Assembly: GCF_000720135.1 (NCBI RefSeq)
Contig: NZ_JOIU01000027.1
Span: 62,001-126,000, forward strand
Reading direction: 5' to 3'
Length of the DNA: 64,000 bases
Source of the DNA: Streptomyces sp. NRRL S-1022
GTDB lineage: Bacteria; Actinomycetota; Actinomycetes; Streptomycetales; Streptomycetaceae
Shown here: piece after piece, positions 33,139-42,094 of the stretch
Position numbering within the stretch: the first letter of the stretch is position 1
How the letters are laid out: every line of letters begins with the position of its first letter
The notes under the pieces: generated by a model
Databases searched by the model: none
Seen by the model: the letters and a program-made list of their open reading frames with translations, nothing else
Told to the model about the DNA's origin: nothing
Made by a program: the position numbers and the translations under genes

Positions 33139-34922
33139 GCCTGTTCGCCCAGCAGCTCGGAGATACGATCCGGCGACACCGGGCGGGAGTACAGCCAGCC
33201 CTGTCCGGTGTCGCAGCCGATCCGGCGCAGCCGGGTGGCCTGCGCCGAGGTCTCCACGCACTCCGCGGTGACCGTCAGGCCGAGCCGGTGGGCGAGCTGG
33301 ATCATCGCCTCCACGATGACCTCGTCGGCCGGGTTGGGGGCGACCGCCTTCTTGTCGCCCTCGTACTGGAAGCCGCGCACGAAGGAGCCGTCCAGTTTCA
33401 GCGTGGACACCGGCAGCCGGCTCAGGTAGGCGAGGTTCGAGTAGCCGGTGCCGAAGTCGTCGATGGCGATGCGCACCCCCATGTCGCTCAGGGCTTGCAG
33501 CGCCTGGAGCGGCCGGCCCGCCGAGCCCATCACCGCGGACTCGGTCAGCTCCAGCTGGAGCAGGTGCGGGGCGAGCCCGGTCTCGGCGAGCACCTCCGCC
33601 ACGTCGGCCACCAGGTCCGAGTCCCACACCTGCCGTACGGCGACGTTCACGCTGACGAAGATGGGCGGTTCGCCGGGGCGGTCCAGCTGCCAGCGGCGGG
33701 CCTGCCGGCAGGCGGTGGCGAGCGCCCAGCGGCCGAGCTGCACGATCGAGCCGTCCTCCTCCGCCAATCCGATGAACCGATTCGGCGTCAAGGTGCCGAA
33801 CTGCGGGTGATGCCAGCGGATCAGCGCCTCCACGCCGTTGAGCCGGCCGTCCTCCATGGCCACCAACGGCTGGTAGTCGAGGACGAACTCACCGCGTTCG
33901 ATGGCGGGACGGAGCGTGGAGGACAGGGCCTGACGGGTCATCCGGTGCGCGTTGCGCTCGGGGTCGAACAGCGTCCAGCGGCCCTTGCCGTCGGCCTTCG
34001 CCCAGTACAGCGTCGTATCGGCCGCCTGCATCAGGCCCGTTGCCGTCGTACCGGCCGCGTGCCGCTCGACGACACCGATCGACGCGGTCAACGACAGCCG
34101 CTGGCCGGCCAGATCGAAGGGTTCCTGCAGCGCCTTCAGCGCGGACTCGGCGAGGTCGGCGAGCTGTTCGGTGCCGGTGGAGTCCTCCACGAGCAGCGCG
34201 AACTCGTCGCCACCTAGCCTGGCCACCAGGGGAGTTGCCGCGCGGGCGTACCCGGCCTCATCGGCGACCCGGTTCAGGCGTTCGGCCACGGCCGCCAGGA
34301 GCCGGTCCCCGACGCGGTGGCCGAGGGTGTCGTTGACGGCCTTGAAGCCGTCGAGGTCCAGGTAGCACAGGCCGATCCGGCCGGTGCCGCTCTGCTCGTA
34401 CGACTCCGCCTCCAGCGCGGCCGTCAGGCGCTCGAAGAACAGCGTGCGGTTGGGCAGCCGGGTCACCGGGTCGTGCATCTGCAAGTGGCGCAGCTGAGCC
34501 TGGAGTTCGCGGCGGGAGCTGATGTCGGCGACCGACATCAGGACGCCGGGTTCGCCGCCGGTCAGCGGCGCGACGGTGACCTGCACCCACACCGAGTGCC
34601 CCTCGGGGCGTTTGAGGCGGCGGGTGCAGCGCAGACGGGCCTGCCGGCCGCGCAGCACCTCGCGGTAGGCGTGCCAGCTGCGGGCGTCGGAGGACAAGTC
34701 CACCAGGTCGGCGGCGACCCGCCCGGCGAGGGCGTCCGGGTCGGTGCCGAGCAGCTCGCCGAGGGCGCCGTTGGCGCTGACGACGTAGCCCTCGGGGGCC
34801 ACGACCGCCATGCCGAGCGGCGCGGTCGCGAAGACACGGTGGTAGGTGGTGTGGTGACTGTCTGTGACGGCCGACCGGTCGAGGTCTGCCGCGGGCGTCG
34901 GCCCTTCGGACGTTCCGCTCAC
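33117..34922 (-). CDS. cdgA: PAS-GGDEF-EAL c-di-GMP protein (CdgA-like)
   Basis: 601 residues from the GTG at 34922, where GGGAG lies 6 nt upstream. The ATG at 34988 adds 22 residues and has no such site. PAS domain about 25-140, GGDEF about 150-305 with an intact LGGDEFAL active site, EAL about 325-585 with [16 protein letters not shown] and [11 protein letters not shown]. Both synthesis and hydrolysis of c-di-GMP are possible. There are no membrane segments, so it is cytoplasmic. Architecture and position relative to adpA fit S. coelicolor CdgA, a BldD target whose overproduction blocks development. Confidence 0.85.
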   Translation of the reverse strand: MSGTSEGPTPAADLDRSAVTDSHHTTYHRVFATAPLGMAVVAPEGYVVSANGALGELLGTDPDALAGRVAADLVDLSSDARSWHAYREVLRGRQARLRCTRRLKRPEGHSVWVQVTVAPLTGGEPGVLMSVADISSRRELQAQLRHLQMHDPVTRLPNRTLFFERLTAALEAESYEQSGTGRIGLCYLDLDGFKAVNDTLGHRVGDRLLAAVAERLNRVADEAGYARAATPLVARLGGDEFALLVEDSTGTEQLADLAESALKALQEPFDLAGQRLSLTASIGVVERHAAGTTATGLMQAADTTLYWAKADGKGRWTLFDPERNAHRMTRQALSSTLRPAIERGEFVLDYQPLVAMEDGRLNGVEALIRWHHPQFGTLTPNRFIGLAEEDGSIVQLGRWALATACRQARRWQLDRPGEPPIFVSVNVAVRQVWDSDLVADVAEVLAETGLAPHLLQLELTESAVMGSAGRPLQALQALSDMGVRIAIDDFGTGYSNLAYLSRLPVSTLKLDGSFVRGFQYEGDKKAVAPNPADEVIVEAMIQLAHRLGLTVTAECVETSAQATRLRRIGCDTGQGWLYSRPVSPDRISELLGEQAYAVGNP

Positions 34923-35253
34923 CGCTCGCTCCCGCAGTGCACTCGATCTGTGTCCGTGCCTGTCCGTGCCGGAAAGTGTGCCGATCATAGAGGCTGGCCC
35001 CCGGCCCTTCCAGCCACTGTCCAGTGTCCCGGACGGACCACAGGTTCTGACAGATCGTTTCTGCCCGCACCTGGACGGGTTCTACAGGCCCCCGACCAGT
35101 TGTGACGTTCCGTGAGTGTTTCGGGGTGTCGGGCGCCGGGGCGCGCCGGAGTACTTCGGGGGCGCACTCACCCTTCTGGTGCAGGCAAACAGGGCAAAAC
35201 ACGGTGAATACCAGCAATCTGGGTGCGGGTCCCGCGAACCGCATCCGGAGGTC
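34923..35253. other. Divergent intergenic region, cdgA and metalloprotease
   Basis: About 330 bp with start regions on both sides. I looked for a BldD box (TNACNC-GNGTNA) and found no convincing copy. The TGACGTTCCGTGA at 35102-35114 is a partial match at best. No small gene is supported. Confidence 0.4.
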
Positions 35254-36513
35254 ATGTCCGTGCCCAAGCTGCGCAGCACCGCCGCCGTGTTCACCACGAT
35301 GTCGGCGCTCGCCGCGACCTCGATCCTCACCGGTCCGTCGTCCGCCGAGCCGTTCTCGACGGCCCCCTGCGCGCTGCACCGCACCGAGGCGCACCACTCC
35401 GAGGGCGTGGACGGCTGGGACCCCGCCTACACCCGCCCGGCCGGCGCAGTCGACGCCGTGATGGTCTTCCTCTCCTTCCCGGACGCCACCCCGCGCACCA
35501 CCCCCGCCCAGCTGACCGCCGACCACTTCCCGGCCACCAGCCGCTTCTACGAACAGGCGTCCTACGGCAGGTTCACCCTGCGCCCGCACCCGTTGCGGCA
35601 CTGGCTGCGCATGCCGCGCCCGTCGACGTCGTACGCCATGCGGCGGGACTGGAACGCCGAGGACCGGGCCGCGTATCTGCGGGACGCGTTCGCGGTGGCC
35701 GACAAGGAGGTCGACTTCTCGCGCTACCCGGTGGTGTACCTGGTCGCCGACCCGGACGCGCCCGGCGTCGACTCGGACGCCACGAAGGTGGTGAACCTCG
35801 AAACGCCCCTGCACGTGGACGGCACCGACATCCACCGGGTCGTCACGGTGTTCGAACACCATCCGCCGGACCGGCTGGTCCTCGCCCACGAGACCGGCCA
35901 CGTCTTCGACCTGCCCGACCTGTACCACCGTCCGGTCGACGGCAAGGGCGACTGGGACACCTACGTGGGTGACTGGGACCTGATGGGCAGCCAGTTCGGA
36001 CTGGCGCCGGACCTGTTCGGCTGGCACAAGTGGCGGCTGGGCTGGCTGGGCCCGCGCCAGGTGGTGTGCGTGCGCGGCACCACGCCGACCCGGCTCACCC
36101 TGGAGCCCCTCGCGGCCGGGCCGGGCGTCACGGTGCCGGGCGCGGGCGGCACCCCCGCCTTCGGTCTCGGCGACGGCGTGAAACTGGCCGTCGTGCGCAC
36201 CGGCCCGGACACCGTCCTCGCCGTCGAGGTGCGCGGTGCGGCCGGCAACGACCGGGCGTCCTGCCGGCAGGGGATCCTCGTCTACCGGGTGCACGGCGGC
36301 GCCGAGTCCGGCGACGGACCGGTCCAGGTCGTGGACGCCCACCCGCACACCGACGCCTGCTGGGAGAACTCGGTCTACCCGCCGCTCGCCGACGCGCCGG
36401 TCTTCCTCGGGGAGAGCTTCACCGTGCCCGGGGAGGGCGTGCAGGTGGAGGCGGAGGGCCGGACGGCCTCGGGGGCGTGGACGGTGAAGATCACCCCGGG
36501 GGCCGGGGACTGA
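35254..36513 (+). CDS. Secreted M6-like zinc metalloprotease
   Basis: 419 residues. N-terminal signal peptide (MSVPKLRSTAAVFTTMSALAAT, cleavage near SSAEP). A zinc site HETGH is followed by FDLPDLY, and GDWDLMGSQFGLAPDLFGWHKWRLGWL provides the family's Met-turn-like segment, as in M6 immune-inhibitor-A peptidases. The C-terminal part is beta-rich. The ATG at 35254 is chosen because CCGGAGGTC directly precedes it and the signal peptide starts there. Exported protease of unknown target. Confidence 0.88.
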   Translation: MSVPKLRSTAAVFTTMSALAATSILTGPSSAEPFSTAPCALHRTEAHHSEGVDGWDPAYTRPAGAVDAVMVFLSFPDATPRTTPAQLTADHFPATSRFYEQASYGRFTLRPHPLRHWLRMPRPSTSYAMRRDWNAEDRAAYLRDAFAVADKEVDFSRYPVVYLVADPDAPGVDSDATKVVNLETPLHVDGTDIHRVVTVFEHHPPDRLVLAHETGHVFDLPDLYHRPVDGKGDWDTYVGDWDLMGSQFGLAPDLFGWHKWRLGWLGPRQVVCVRGTTPTRLTLEPLAAGPGVTVPGAGGTPAFGLGDGVKLAVVRTGPDTVLAVEVRGAAGNDRASCRQGILVYRVHGGAESGDGPVQVVDAHPHTDACWENSVYPPLADAPVFLGESFTVPGEGVQVEAEGRTASGAWTVKITPGAGD

Positions 36514-36548
36514 GGGGCCGGCCGCCGCGGGCGGCCGCAGGTGTATAC

Positions 36549-36591
36549 GAAAACGGCGGGCCGGATTCTTTCAACCCGGCCCCGCCGTTTC
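36549..36591. terminator. Bidirectional terminator
   Basis: AAACGGCGG-GCCGG and CCGGCC-CCGCCGTTT pair around ATTCTTTCAAC, between the metalloprotease gene and the convergent tRNA-Lys. Both strands end in a T-run. Confidence 0.8.
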
Positions 36592-36598
36592 CTTCGCG

Positions 36599-36672
36599 TG
36601 CGCCGCCAGGGACTCGAACCCCGGACCCGCTGATTAAGAGTCAGCTGCTCTAACCAACTGAGCTAGCGGCGC
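36599..36672 (-). tRNA. tRNA-Lys(CTT), copy 1
   Basis: 74 nt. Acceptor GCGCCGC/GCGGCGC, D-arm GCTCAGTTGGTTAGAGC, anticodon stem GCTGA/TCAGC with loop CTCTTAA, T-arm CGGGGTTCGAGTCCCTG, discriminator A. The sequence matches the copies at 43906 and 48053 throughout. The upstream coding region overlaps its 5' end by 10 nt. Confidence 0.97.
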
Positions 36673-37232
36673 CTGCTGACGTCGTAGACATTAGCATCCT
36701 GGTCGGCAGGAGGAAAAATCGAAATCCGCACCGCCGCCCGGGCGGCGCGCACGGCCGCCCAGAGCAGCACCTCGGGGCCGGGCAGCCAGGGGTGCCGGCT
36801 GTCCGGGGCGACCAGCCAGCGGGCCGTGCCGGAGGCGTCGTCGCAGTTCAGGGGCGGTACGGTCACCGCGTCGCCGACTCCGTGGCACAGCAGCGGGGGC
36901 ACCGCCTGGGCCCGCTGCGACCCCCACTCCTCCCAGTCCAGCAGCGAGGGCAGCCGCTGGGCCGTGCCCGGGGCGGCGAAGAGCAGCATCCGGCCCCGGA
37001 AGGCCGCCACCGGGCCCGAGCCCGCACCCTCGTCCCACAGCCGGTCCAGCATGCGGCGCCCGAAGACCGCCGGGGCGCTCACCACGTCGAAGGCGGTGCC
37101 ACAGGGCAGCACGACCGGGGCGTCCGGGTGCTCCTCCCACAGGGCCAGGGTGCTGCGCGCATACGTTCCTGCCGAGGCGAGCCAGGCGGCGCCGTCGGAG
37201 CTGACACGGGTGACGTTCGGTGCGCTGCTCAT
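36663..37232 (-). CDS. Primase/polymerase N-terminal-like Streptomyces protein
   Basis: 189 residues, MSSAPNVTRVSSDGAAWLASAGTYA start, VVLPCGTAFDVVSAP, GSGPVAAFRGRMLLFAAPGTAQRLP, VPPLLCHGVGDAVTVPP and RHPWLPGPEVLLWAAVRAARAA. The family is usually labelled bifunctional primase/polymerase by a weak N-terminal match, but this short form shows no obvious catalytic triad. Its 3' end runs 10 nt into the tRNA-Lys gene on the same strand. CTGGCATATGCC lies about 90 nt before its start. Confidence 0.75.
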   Translation of the reverse strand: MSSAPNVTRVSSDGAAWLASAGTYARSTLALWEEHPDAPVVLPCGTAFDVVSAPAVFGRRMLDRLWDEGAGSGPVAAFRGRMLLFAAPGTAQRLPSLLDWEEWGSQRAQAVPPLLCHGVGDAVTVPPLNCDDASGTARWLVAPDSRHPWLPGPEVLLWAAVRAARAAVRISIFPPADQDANVYDVSRRR

Positions 37233-37320
37233 GTACTACGTGTACAGGCCGTGAGCGGCTCGTTCTTCTGGGTTGCCGAAAACCGGGACAGAGGTCGCCT
37301 GGGAGGAGTATCTTGCCCGC

Positions 37321-37332
37321 CTGGCATATGCC
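37321..37332. promoter_or_regulatory. CTGGCATATGCC motif, first copy
   Basis: Twelve bases identical to part of the 14-bp palindrome at 42919. It lies in the intergenic region upstream of the primase-like gene. CATATG is rare at this GC content. Confidence 0.4.
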
Positions 37333-37341
37333 GACCGGGTG

Positions 37342-37710
37342 TTACACCGGATCGGCGGGCGTGCGTCCCTCCGGATCGCCGCGCATCAGGTCCCGCCCGA
37401 ACTCGACCATCTTCTTCGCGTAGTCCTCGGTCCACTCCGCCCGCTCGGCGATGTCCGCCGTGGTCAGCCGGTCGAAGCGGCGCGGGTCGGCGAGCTGGGC
37501 CGCCGCGATGGCCTGGAACTCCACCGCCCGGTCGGCGGCCGCGCGGAACGCCTGGGTCAGCTCCGTCGCCCGGGTCAGCAGCGCCCGCGGATCCTCGATC
37601 GACTCCAGGTCGAAGAAGTGCTCCGGATCCCCGGCCGCCTCCGCGGGCTCGAAGAGCAGGGGCGCGGGGCGTAGCCGCGGTTCGTTCCGGCGCGGCGTGG
37701 GCTCCGCCAT
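37342..37710 (-). CDS. Conserved helical protein of unknown function
   Basis: 122 residues, ATG at 37710 with GAGGAGGAGA upstream. Pro/Arg-rich N-terminus, then amphipathic helices (ALLTRATELTQAFRAAADRAVEFQAIAAAQLADPRRFDRLTTADIAERAEWTEDYAKKMVEFGRD is one continuous helical-looking region, about residues 45-110). No family recognised. It may be a small DNA- or protein-binding factor. Confidence 0.7.
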   Translation of the reverse strand: MAEPTPRRNEPRLRPAPLLFEPAEAAGDPEHFFDLESIEDPRALLTRATELTQAFRAAADRAVEFQAIAAAQLADPRRFDRLTTADIAERAEWTEDYAKKMVEFGRDLMRGDPEGRTPADPV

Positions 37711-37816
37711 GTCGTGTCTCCTCCTCGTACGGTTCACCGGCCCCGCCTTCGGGTGGGCCACCGTCCATTGTCCCGCGCCCGCGCAAGGGGGACCCGGGGC
37801 GAGGAGGAACGGGGGG

Positions 37817-38521
37817 CTACACCTGCACCAACGGCTCGCGGGTGAAGAGGCGGCCCAGCAACGGCGCGTTCACCCGGCGGTCGGCGAGGCGCAGCGCCTC
37901 CCACACCGTGACCTGGCTGGCGGTGAGCACCGGCTTGGACAGGGCCTTCTCCAGCGCGCCGAGGTGGGCGGCGGTGTGCAGGGCGGTGTCCGGCAGCAGC
38001 ACGGCCTCCGCGTCGGCGGTGTCGGCCGCGCGGGCCAGTGCGAGCACCTCCTCCTCCCCCCAGCCGCCGGCCTCTGCCGCGGTGACGGCGCCCGGGGAGC
38101 GCGCTCCGGTCACCTCCAGGCCGCCGGCCCGCAGGAAGTCCGCGAGCAGGGCGGCGACGTCGTCCGGGTAGGTGGTGCCGACGGCGATCCGCCGTACGCC
38201 GATCTCCCGGGCCGCGTGCACGAACGCGAACGACGTCGCCGAGGCCGGCATCCCGGCCAGCCGGGCCAGGGTCCGCACCTGCTCCTGGGCGCCCTCCCAG
38301 CCGTGCGCGAAGCTGCCCCTGGCGGACGCCCACACCACCGTCTCGGCCCCGGCCAGCCGCAGCTCCTCCACGCCCTCGGCGAGCCGGGCGGCGGAGTCCG
38401 CGTCCCCGCCGGGGCCGGTGTGGCTCAGCTCCACCCGGATGTCGCTGCCCAGGAGCTGCTCGATGCGCGGATAGTCGTCCTCGGCGAGGTGGCCCGGGTG
38501 GAGGAATCCGAGTGCGGTCAT
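37817..38521 (-). CDS. Maleate isomerase/Asp-Glu racemase-like protein, catalytic Cys altered
   Basis: 234 residues. Fold markers: LGFLHPGHLAEDDYPRIEQLL start, VVWASARGSFAHGW, TSFAFVHAAREIGVRRIAVGTTYPDDV, AVLLPDTALHT and KPVLTASQVTVWEALRLA. In the usual family the first catalytic Cys lies in a CTSGSF-type turn, but here it reads SARGSF. The second site is LLPDTA, which is Asp in this subfamily. The start at 38521 has AGGAAGG upstream. It diverges from a D-2-hydroxyacid dehydrogenase and the ehu operon, so it may be an EutA-like ectoine catabolic protein or an inactive relative. Confidence 0.8.
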   Translation of the reverse strand: MTALGFLHPGHLAEDDYPRIEQLLGSDIRVELSHTGPGGDADSAARLAEGVEELRLAGAETVVWASARGSFAHGWEGAQEQVRTLARLAGMPASATSFAFVHAAREIGVRRIAVGTTYPDDVAALLADFLRAGGLEVTGARSPGAVTAAEAGGWGEEEVLALARAADTADAEAVLLPDTALHTAAHLGALEKALSKPVLTASQVTVWEALRLADRRVNAPLLGRLFTREPLVQV

Positions 38522-38790
38522 GTCCAGCCTTCCTGTCGTTCTGCGGGCGGTACGGGCCGTCCGCGGGCAGCCGTGTTCCGGCGGCGCCCGCCAGGGCCCT
38601 GCCGTTCGGGTACCCAGCCGGAGCGGCACAGCCCACCTCGTGACCTGATCGGCCGGAAGGGCCCGGGCCGCTCCGGCTCACGCTGCGACACGAGCGGGCA
38701 ACGGATGGTGGGTGCGCCCGTGTTGACGACGGTGGGTCCGGGTGCGAGCGTGGTCCATCCGCGCATGTCAGACGCCGGGAGCCGCCCCGC

Positions 38791-39744
38791 ATGACGCCGA
38801 CCGTGCCCACCGTGCTGGTCCTCGACGCCGATCCCCCGCCCCGGCTCGGCCGCCTCACCGGGCGCGCCCGGATCGTGCGCACGGACGCGGCGCACCTGGC
38901 CGAGCGGCTGCCCGCCGCGGACGTGCTGCTGGTGTGGGACTTCGCCTCGTCCGCGGTGCGCGAGGCGTGGCCCGGGGGCGGGCCGCGGCCCCGCTGGGTG
39001 CACACGGCGAGCGCGGGTGTGGACCATCTGATGTGCCCGGAGCTGGCCGCGTCGGACACGGTGGTGACCAACGCGCGCGGGATCTTCGACCGGCCGGTCG
39101 CCGAGTACGTGGCGGCCCTGGTGCTGGCGGTCGCCAAGGACCTGCCGCGGACGCTGGAGCACCAGCGGGAGCGGACCTGGCGGCACCGGGAGACCCGGCG
39201 GGTGGCGGGCACGCGCGCGTGCGTGGTCGGCTCGGGTCCGATCGGCCGGGCGATCGCCCGCGCGCTGAAGGCGCTGGGCGTGACGACGGCGCTGGTCGGC
39301 CGGGAGCCGCGGACCGGCGTGCACGGGCCGGACGACCTGGACCGGCTGGTCTCGCGCGCGGACTGGGTGATCGCGGCGGCCCCGCTGACCGAGCGGACGT
39401 ACCGCATGTTCGACGCCCGCCGGTTCGGCGTGATGCAGCCCTCGGCGTTCTTCGTGAACGTCGGCCGGGGCGACCTGGTCGACGAGGACGCCCTCGCCCG
39501 GGCGCTGGCCCGGCGCTGGATAGCGGGCGCCGCGCTGGATGTGTTCGCCGCCGAACCGCTGCCCGCGGACAGCCCGTTGTGGGAGCTGCCGGGGCTGATC
39601 GTGTCCCCGCACATGAGCGGCGACACGATCGGCTGGCGGGACGAGCTCGGCGCGCAGTTCGTGGAGCTGTACGAACGGTGGGCGGCGGGCCGGACCCTGC
39701 CGAACGTGGTCGACAAGACACGTGGTTACGTGCCCGGTCACTGA
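38791..39744 (+). CDS. D-2-hydroxyacid dehydrogenase
   Basis: 317 residues. NAD-binding Rossmann motif VVGSGPIGRAIARAL (about 144-158), FFVNVGRGDLVDEDAL with the catalytic Arg region, ALDVFAAEPLP with Glu, and the catalytic His in VSPHMSGD. It reduces 2-keto acids or oxidises D-2-hydroxyacids. The ATG at 38791 has GGGAG upstream. It lies 141 bp before the ehuB-like gene and probably serves the same catabolic unit. Convergent or divergent neighbours leave no overlap. Confidence 0.9.
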   Translation: MTPTVPTVLVLDADPPPRLGRLTGRARIVRTDAAHLAERLPAADVLLVWDFASSAVREAWPGGGPRPRWVHTASAGVDHLMCPELAASDTVVTNARGIFDRPVAEYVAALVLAVAKDLPRTLEHQRERTWRHRETRRVAGTRACVVGSGPIGRAIARALKALGVTTALVGREPRTGVHGPDDLDRLVSRADWVIAAAPLTERTYRMFDARRFGVMQPSAFFVNVGRGDLVDEDALARALARRWIAGAALDVFAAEPLPADSPLWELPGLIVSPHMSGDTIGWRDELGAQFVELYERWAAGRTLPNVVDKTRGYVPGH

Positions 39745-39849
39745 ACCCCCGGCCGGGGTCCTCCGGTGGGGGTCCCGTGGAGGAGAAGGGCGGGAAAAGG
39801 GGGCGGATCGCGAGACGGTGACGAATCGTCCGCCCAGGAAAACCGGGGT

Positions 39850-39864
39850 GCATACCCCGTATGC
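39850..39864. promoter_or_regulatory. Palindrome upstream of ehuB
   Basis: GCATAC-CCC-GTATGC inverted repeat, 21 nt before the ehuB ATG. Half-sites resemble the CTGGCATATGCC motifs nearby. Possible operator. Confidence 0.4.
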
Positions 39865-39885
39865 GCCTTGGGTAGCCGCGCCGCC

Positions 39886-40800
39886 ATGGCTCCACCACTT
39901 GGCAACGACGTACACACGATCCGGCCGGACCACAGACACACCCGGCGCTCGGTGCTCGCGGGTCTCGCCGCGTTCGGCGCGCTCGGCGCGGCGGGCTGCA
40001 CCAGGGTGGCGTCGGCGTCCGGCAAGGGCGGCGGCGATCTGCTGGAGCGGCTGCGCGCGCAGGGTGTCGTACGGCTCGGGATCGCCGGGGAGATCCCCTT
40101 CGGGTACATCGACCGGAACGGGAAGCTCACCGGGGAGGCACCCGAGCTGGCACGGGTGATCTTCAAGCGGCTCGGTGTGGACCGGGTGCAGCCGGTGCCG
40201 ACCGAGTTCGGCTCGCTGATCCCGGGGCTGAAGTCGCAGCAGTTCGACGTGGTGGCCGCGGGGATGTACGTCACTCCGGACCGCTGCGAGCAGGTGATCT
40301 TCGCCGATCCGGACTACCGGATGCCGGACGCCTTCATCGTCCGCAAGGGCAATCCGCTGGGCCTGCGCACCTACGCGGACGCGCTGCGCAGGCACGCCAA
40401 GGTGGCCACCGGGACCGGGTACGCGCAGATCCAGCACGCGGTGGAGGCGGGCTACCGGGAGAACGACCTCGTCATCGTGCCGGACCAGGTCGCGGGGCTG
40501 AACGCGGTGGAGTCCGGGCGGGTCGACCTGTTCGCGGCCACGGCCGTCACCGCCCGGCTCGTCGCCCGGGGCTCCGCCAGGGCCGAGTCGACCGAGCCGT
40601 TCGTCGCGCTCGTCGACGGCCGGCCGAAGGCGGACGGCGGGGCGTTCGCGTTCCGGCCGGCCGAGACCCGGCTGCGGGACGCCTTCAACACCGAGCTGCA
40701 CAAGCTGCGCCGCAGCGGCGAGCTGTACCGGATCGTCCGGCCCTTCGGGTTCACCGAGGCCGAGATGACGACCCTGACCGCGAAGGAGCTGTGCGGCTGA
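39886..40800 (+). CDS. ehuB: Ectoine/hydroxyectoine ABC transporter, substrate-binding lipoprotein
   Basis: 304 residues. Twin-Arg plus lipobox: HTRRSVLAGLAAFGALGAAGC with acceptor Cys 38. The mature domain is a type-3 (amino-acid type) binding protein, with the EhuB-like run IPGLKSQQFDVVAAGMYVTPDRCEQVIFADPDY. It binds ectoines or a related compatible solute at the cell surface. The ATG at 39886 is the last start before the signal. The TGA overlaps ehuC (TGATG). Assignment to ectoine is by family resemblance, since other polar amino acids are possible. Confidence 0.8.
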   Translation: MAPPLGNDVHTIRPDHRHTRRSVLAGLAAFGALGAAGCTRVASASGKGGGDLLERLRAQGVVRLGIAGEIPFGYIDRNGKLTGEAPELARVIFKRLGVDRVQPVPTEFGSLIPGLKSQQFDVVAAGMYVTPDRCEQVIFADPDYRMPDAFIVRKGNPLGLRTYADALRRHAKVATGTGYAQIQHAVEAGYRENDLVIVPDQVAGLNAVESGRVDLFAATAVTARLVARGSARAESTEPFVALVDGRPKADGGAFAFRPAETRLRDAFNTELHKLRRSGELYRIVRPFGFTEAEMTTLTAKELCG

Positions 40801-41447
40801 TGACTGCGGGACTCTGGGAACTCGTCCTCCGGGGCCTGGGCACCACGCTGCAGTTGCTGGTGTACAGCGCGCTGCTCGCCCTCGTGGTCTCCTTCGCCGC
40901 CGGTGCCGCGCGCACCCACCGCTCGCGCCTCGTCCGCTTCCTCGCGGCCTGCTACACCGAGGTGTTCCGCGGCATCTCGGCGCTGGTGATGATCTTCTGG
41001 GTGTTCTTCGTGCTGCCGGTCGCCTTCGGCTGGCAGCTGGTGCCGATGTGGGCCGGCACGCTCGCCCTGGGCCTGACCTACGGCGCGTACGGCGCGGAGA
41101 TCGTGCGCGGTGCCCTGGCGGCGGTGGACCCGGCCCAGCGGGAGGGCGGGATCGCGCTCGGCTTCTCGCCCTGGCAGCGCCTGCGGCTGGTCCTGCTGCC
41201 CCAGGCGGTGCCGGAGATGATCCCGTCCTTCTCCAACCTGCTGGTCGAGCTGCTCAAGGGCACCGCGCTGGTGTCCATCACGGGCATGGGCGACCTGGCG
41301 TTCAGCGGCAACCTGGTGCGCCTCGCGCTCCAGGAGAGCGGCCGGATCTACGCGTACCTGCTGCTGGTCTATTTCGTGATCGCGTTCCTGCTGACCCGCG
41401 GGATGCGGGCACTGGAGCGCCGGCTGAAGGCGGAGGTGGCCCGATGA
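40800..41447 (+). CDS. ehuC: Ehu ABC transporter permease EhuC
   Basis: 215 residues, His/Glu/Gln/Arg/opine-type permease (HisM/HisQ). Five membrane segments. The TYGAYGAEIVRGALAAVDPAQREGGIALG stretch carries the EAA-like loop contacting the ATPase. ATG at 40800 overlaps the ehuB stop. The GTG at 40791 would also be in frame, but the overlap start is better placed. Confidence 0.82.
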   Translation: MTAGLWELVLRGLGTTLQLLVYSALLALVVSFAAGAARTHRSRLVRFLAACYTEVFRGISALVMIFWVFFVLPVAFGWQLVPMWAGTLALGLTYGAYGAEIVRGALAAVDPAQREGGIALGFSPWQRLRLVLLPQAVPEMIPSFSNLLVELLKGTALVSITGMGDLAFSGNLVRLALQESGRIYAYLLLVYFVIAFLLTRGMRALERRLKAEVAR

Positions 41448-42094
41448 GCTGGGACTGGGGAGCCGTCGCCGACTTCCTGCCGTACTTCTGGAAGGGCCTG
41501 GCCGTCACCCTGGAGGCGCTGGCGCTGGGGTCGCTGATCTCGTTCGCGCTGGGCCTGGTGTGGACCCTGCTGCTGCGCGCGCCGACCCGGTGGGTGCGCT
41601 GGCCGGTGGGGGCGTTCACGGAGTTCGTGCGGGACACCCCGCTGCTGGTGCAGCTGTTCTTCCTGTTCTACGTGCTGCCGGAGGCGGGCGTGACCCTGTC
41701 CCCGCTGGTCACCGGGGTCCTCGGGCTCGGGCTGCACTACTCGACGTACACGATGCAGGTTTACCGGGCCGGCATCGAGGCGGTGCCGCCGGGTCAGTGG
41801 GAGGCCGCGACGGCGCTCAGCCTGCCGGTGCGGCGCACCTGGACGGCGGTGATCCTGCCGCAGGCGGTGCGCCGGGTGGTGCCGCCGCTCGGCAACTACG
41901 TCATCGCGATGCTGAAGGACACGCCGATGCTGATGACGATCGGCGTGCTGGAGATGCTGGGCCGGGCGCGGCTCGTCTCGCAGCAGCACTTCCAGTTCAC
42001 CGAGCCCCTGACGGTGATCGGGGTCGCCTTCGTCGTCGTCTCGTACCTGGCCTCCCTTTGTCTGCGCACCCTGGAGCGACGCCTTGTCCGTTGA
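41444..42094 (+). CDS. ehuD: Ehu ABC transporter permease EhuD
   Basis: 216 residues, second polar-amino-acid-type permease. Membrane segments near LEALALGSLISFALGLVWTLL, LVQLFFLFYVLP, LLGNY-type VVPPLGNYVIAMLKDT and VIGVAFVVVSYLASLCL. The EAA-like loop is YRAGIEAVPPGQWEAATALSL. ATG overlaps the ehuC stop by four bases. The 3' end overlaps ehuA by 11 nt. Confidence 0.82.
   Translation: MSWDWGAVADFLPYFWKGLAVTLEALALGSLISFALGLVWTLLLRAPTRWVRWPVGAFTEFVRDTPLLVQLFFLFYVLPEAGVTLSPLVTGVLGLGLHYSTYTMQVYRAGIEAVPPGQWEAATALSLPVRRTWTAVILPQAVRRVVPPLGNYVIAMLKDTPMLMTIGVLEMLGRARLVSQQHFQFTEPLTVIGVAFVVVSYLASLCLRTLERRLVR

Noticed and set aside
34923..35253. BldD box before cdgA
   Set aside because: Best partial match (35102-35114) lacks the consensus spacing and is far from the start.
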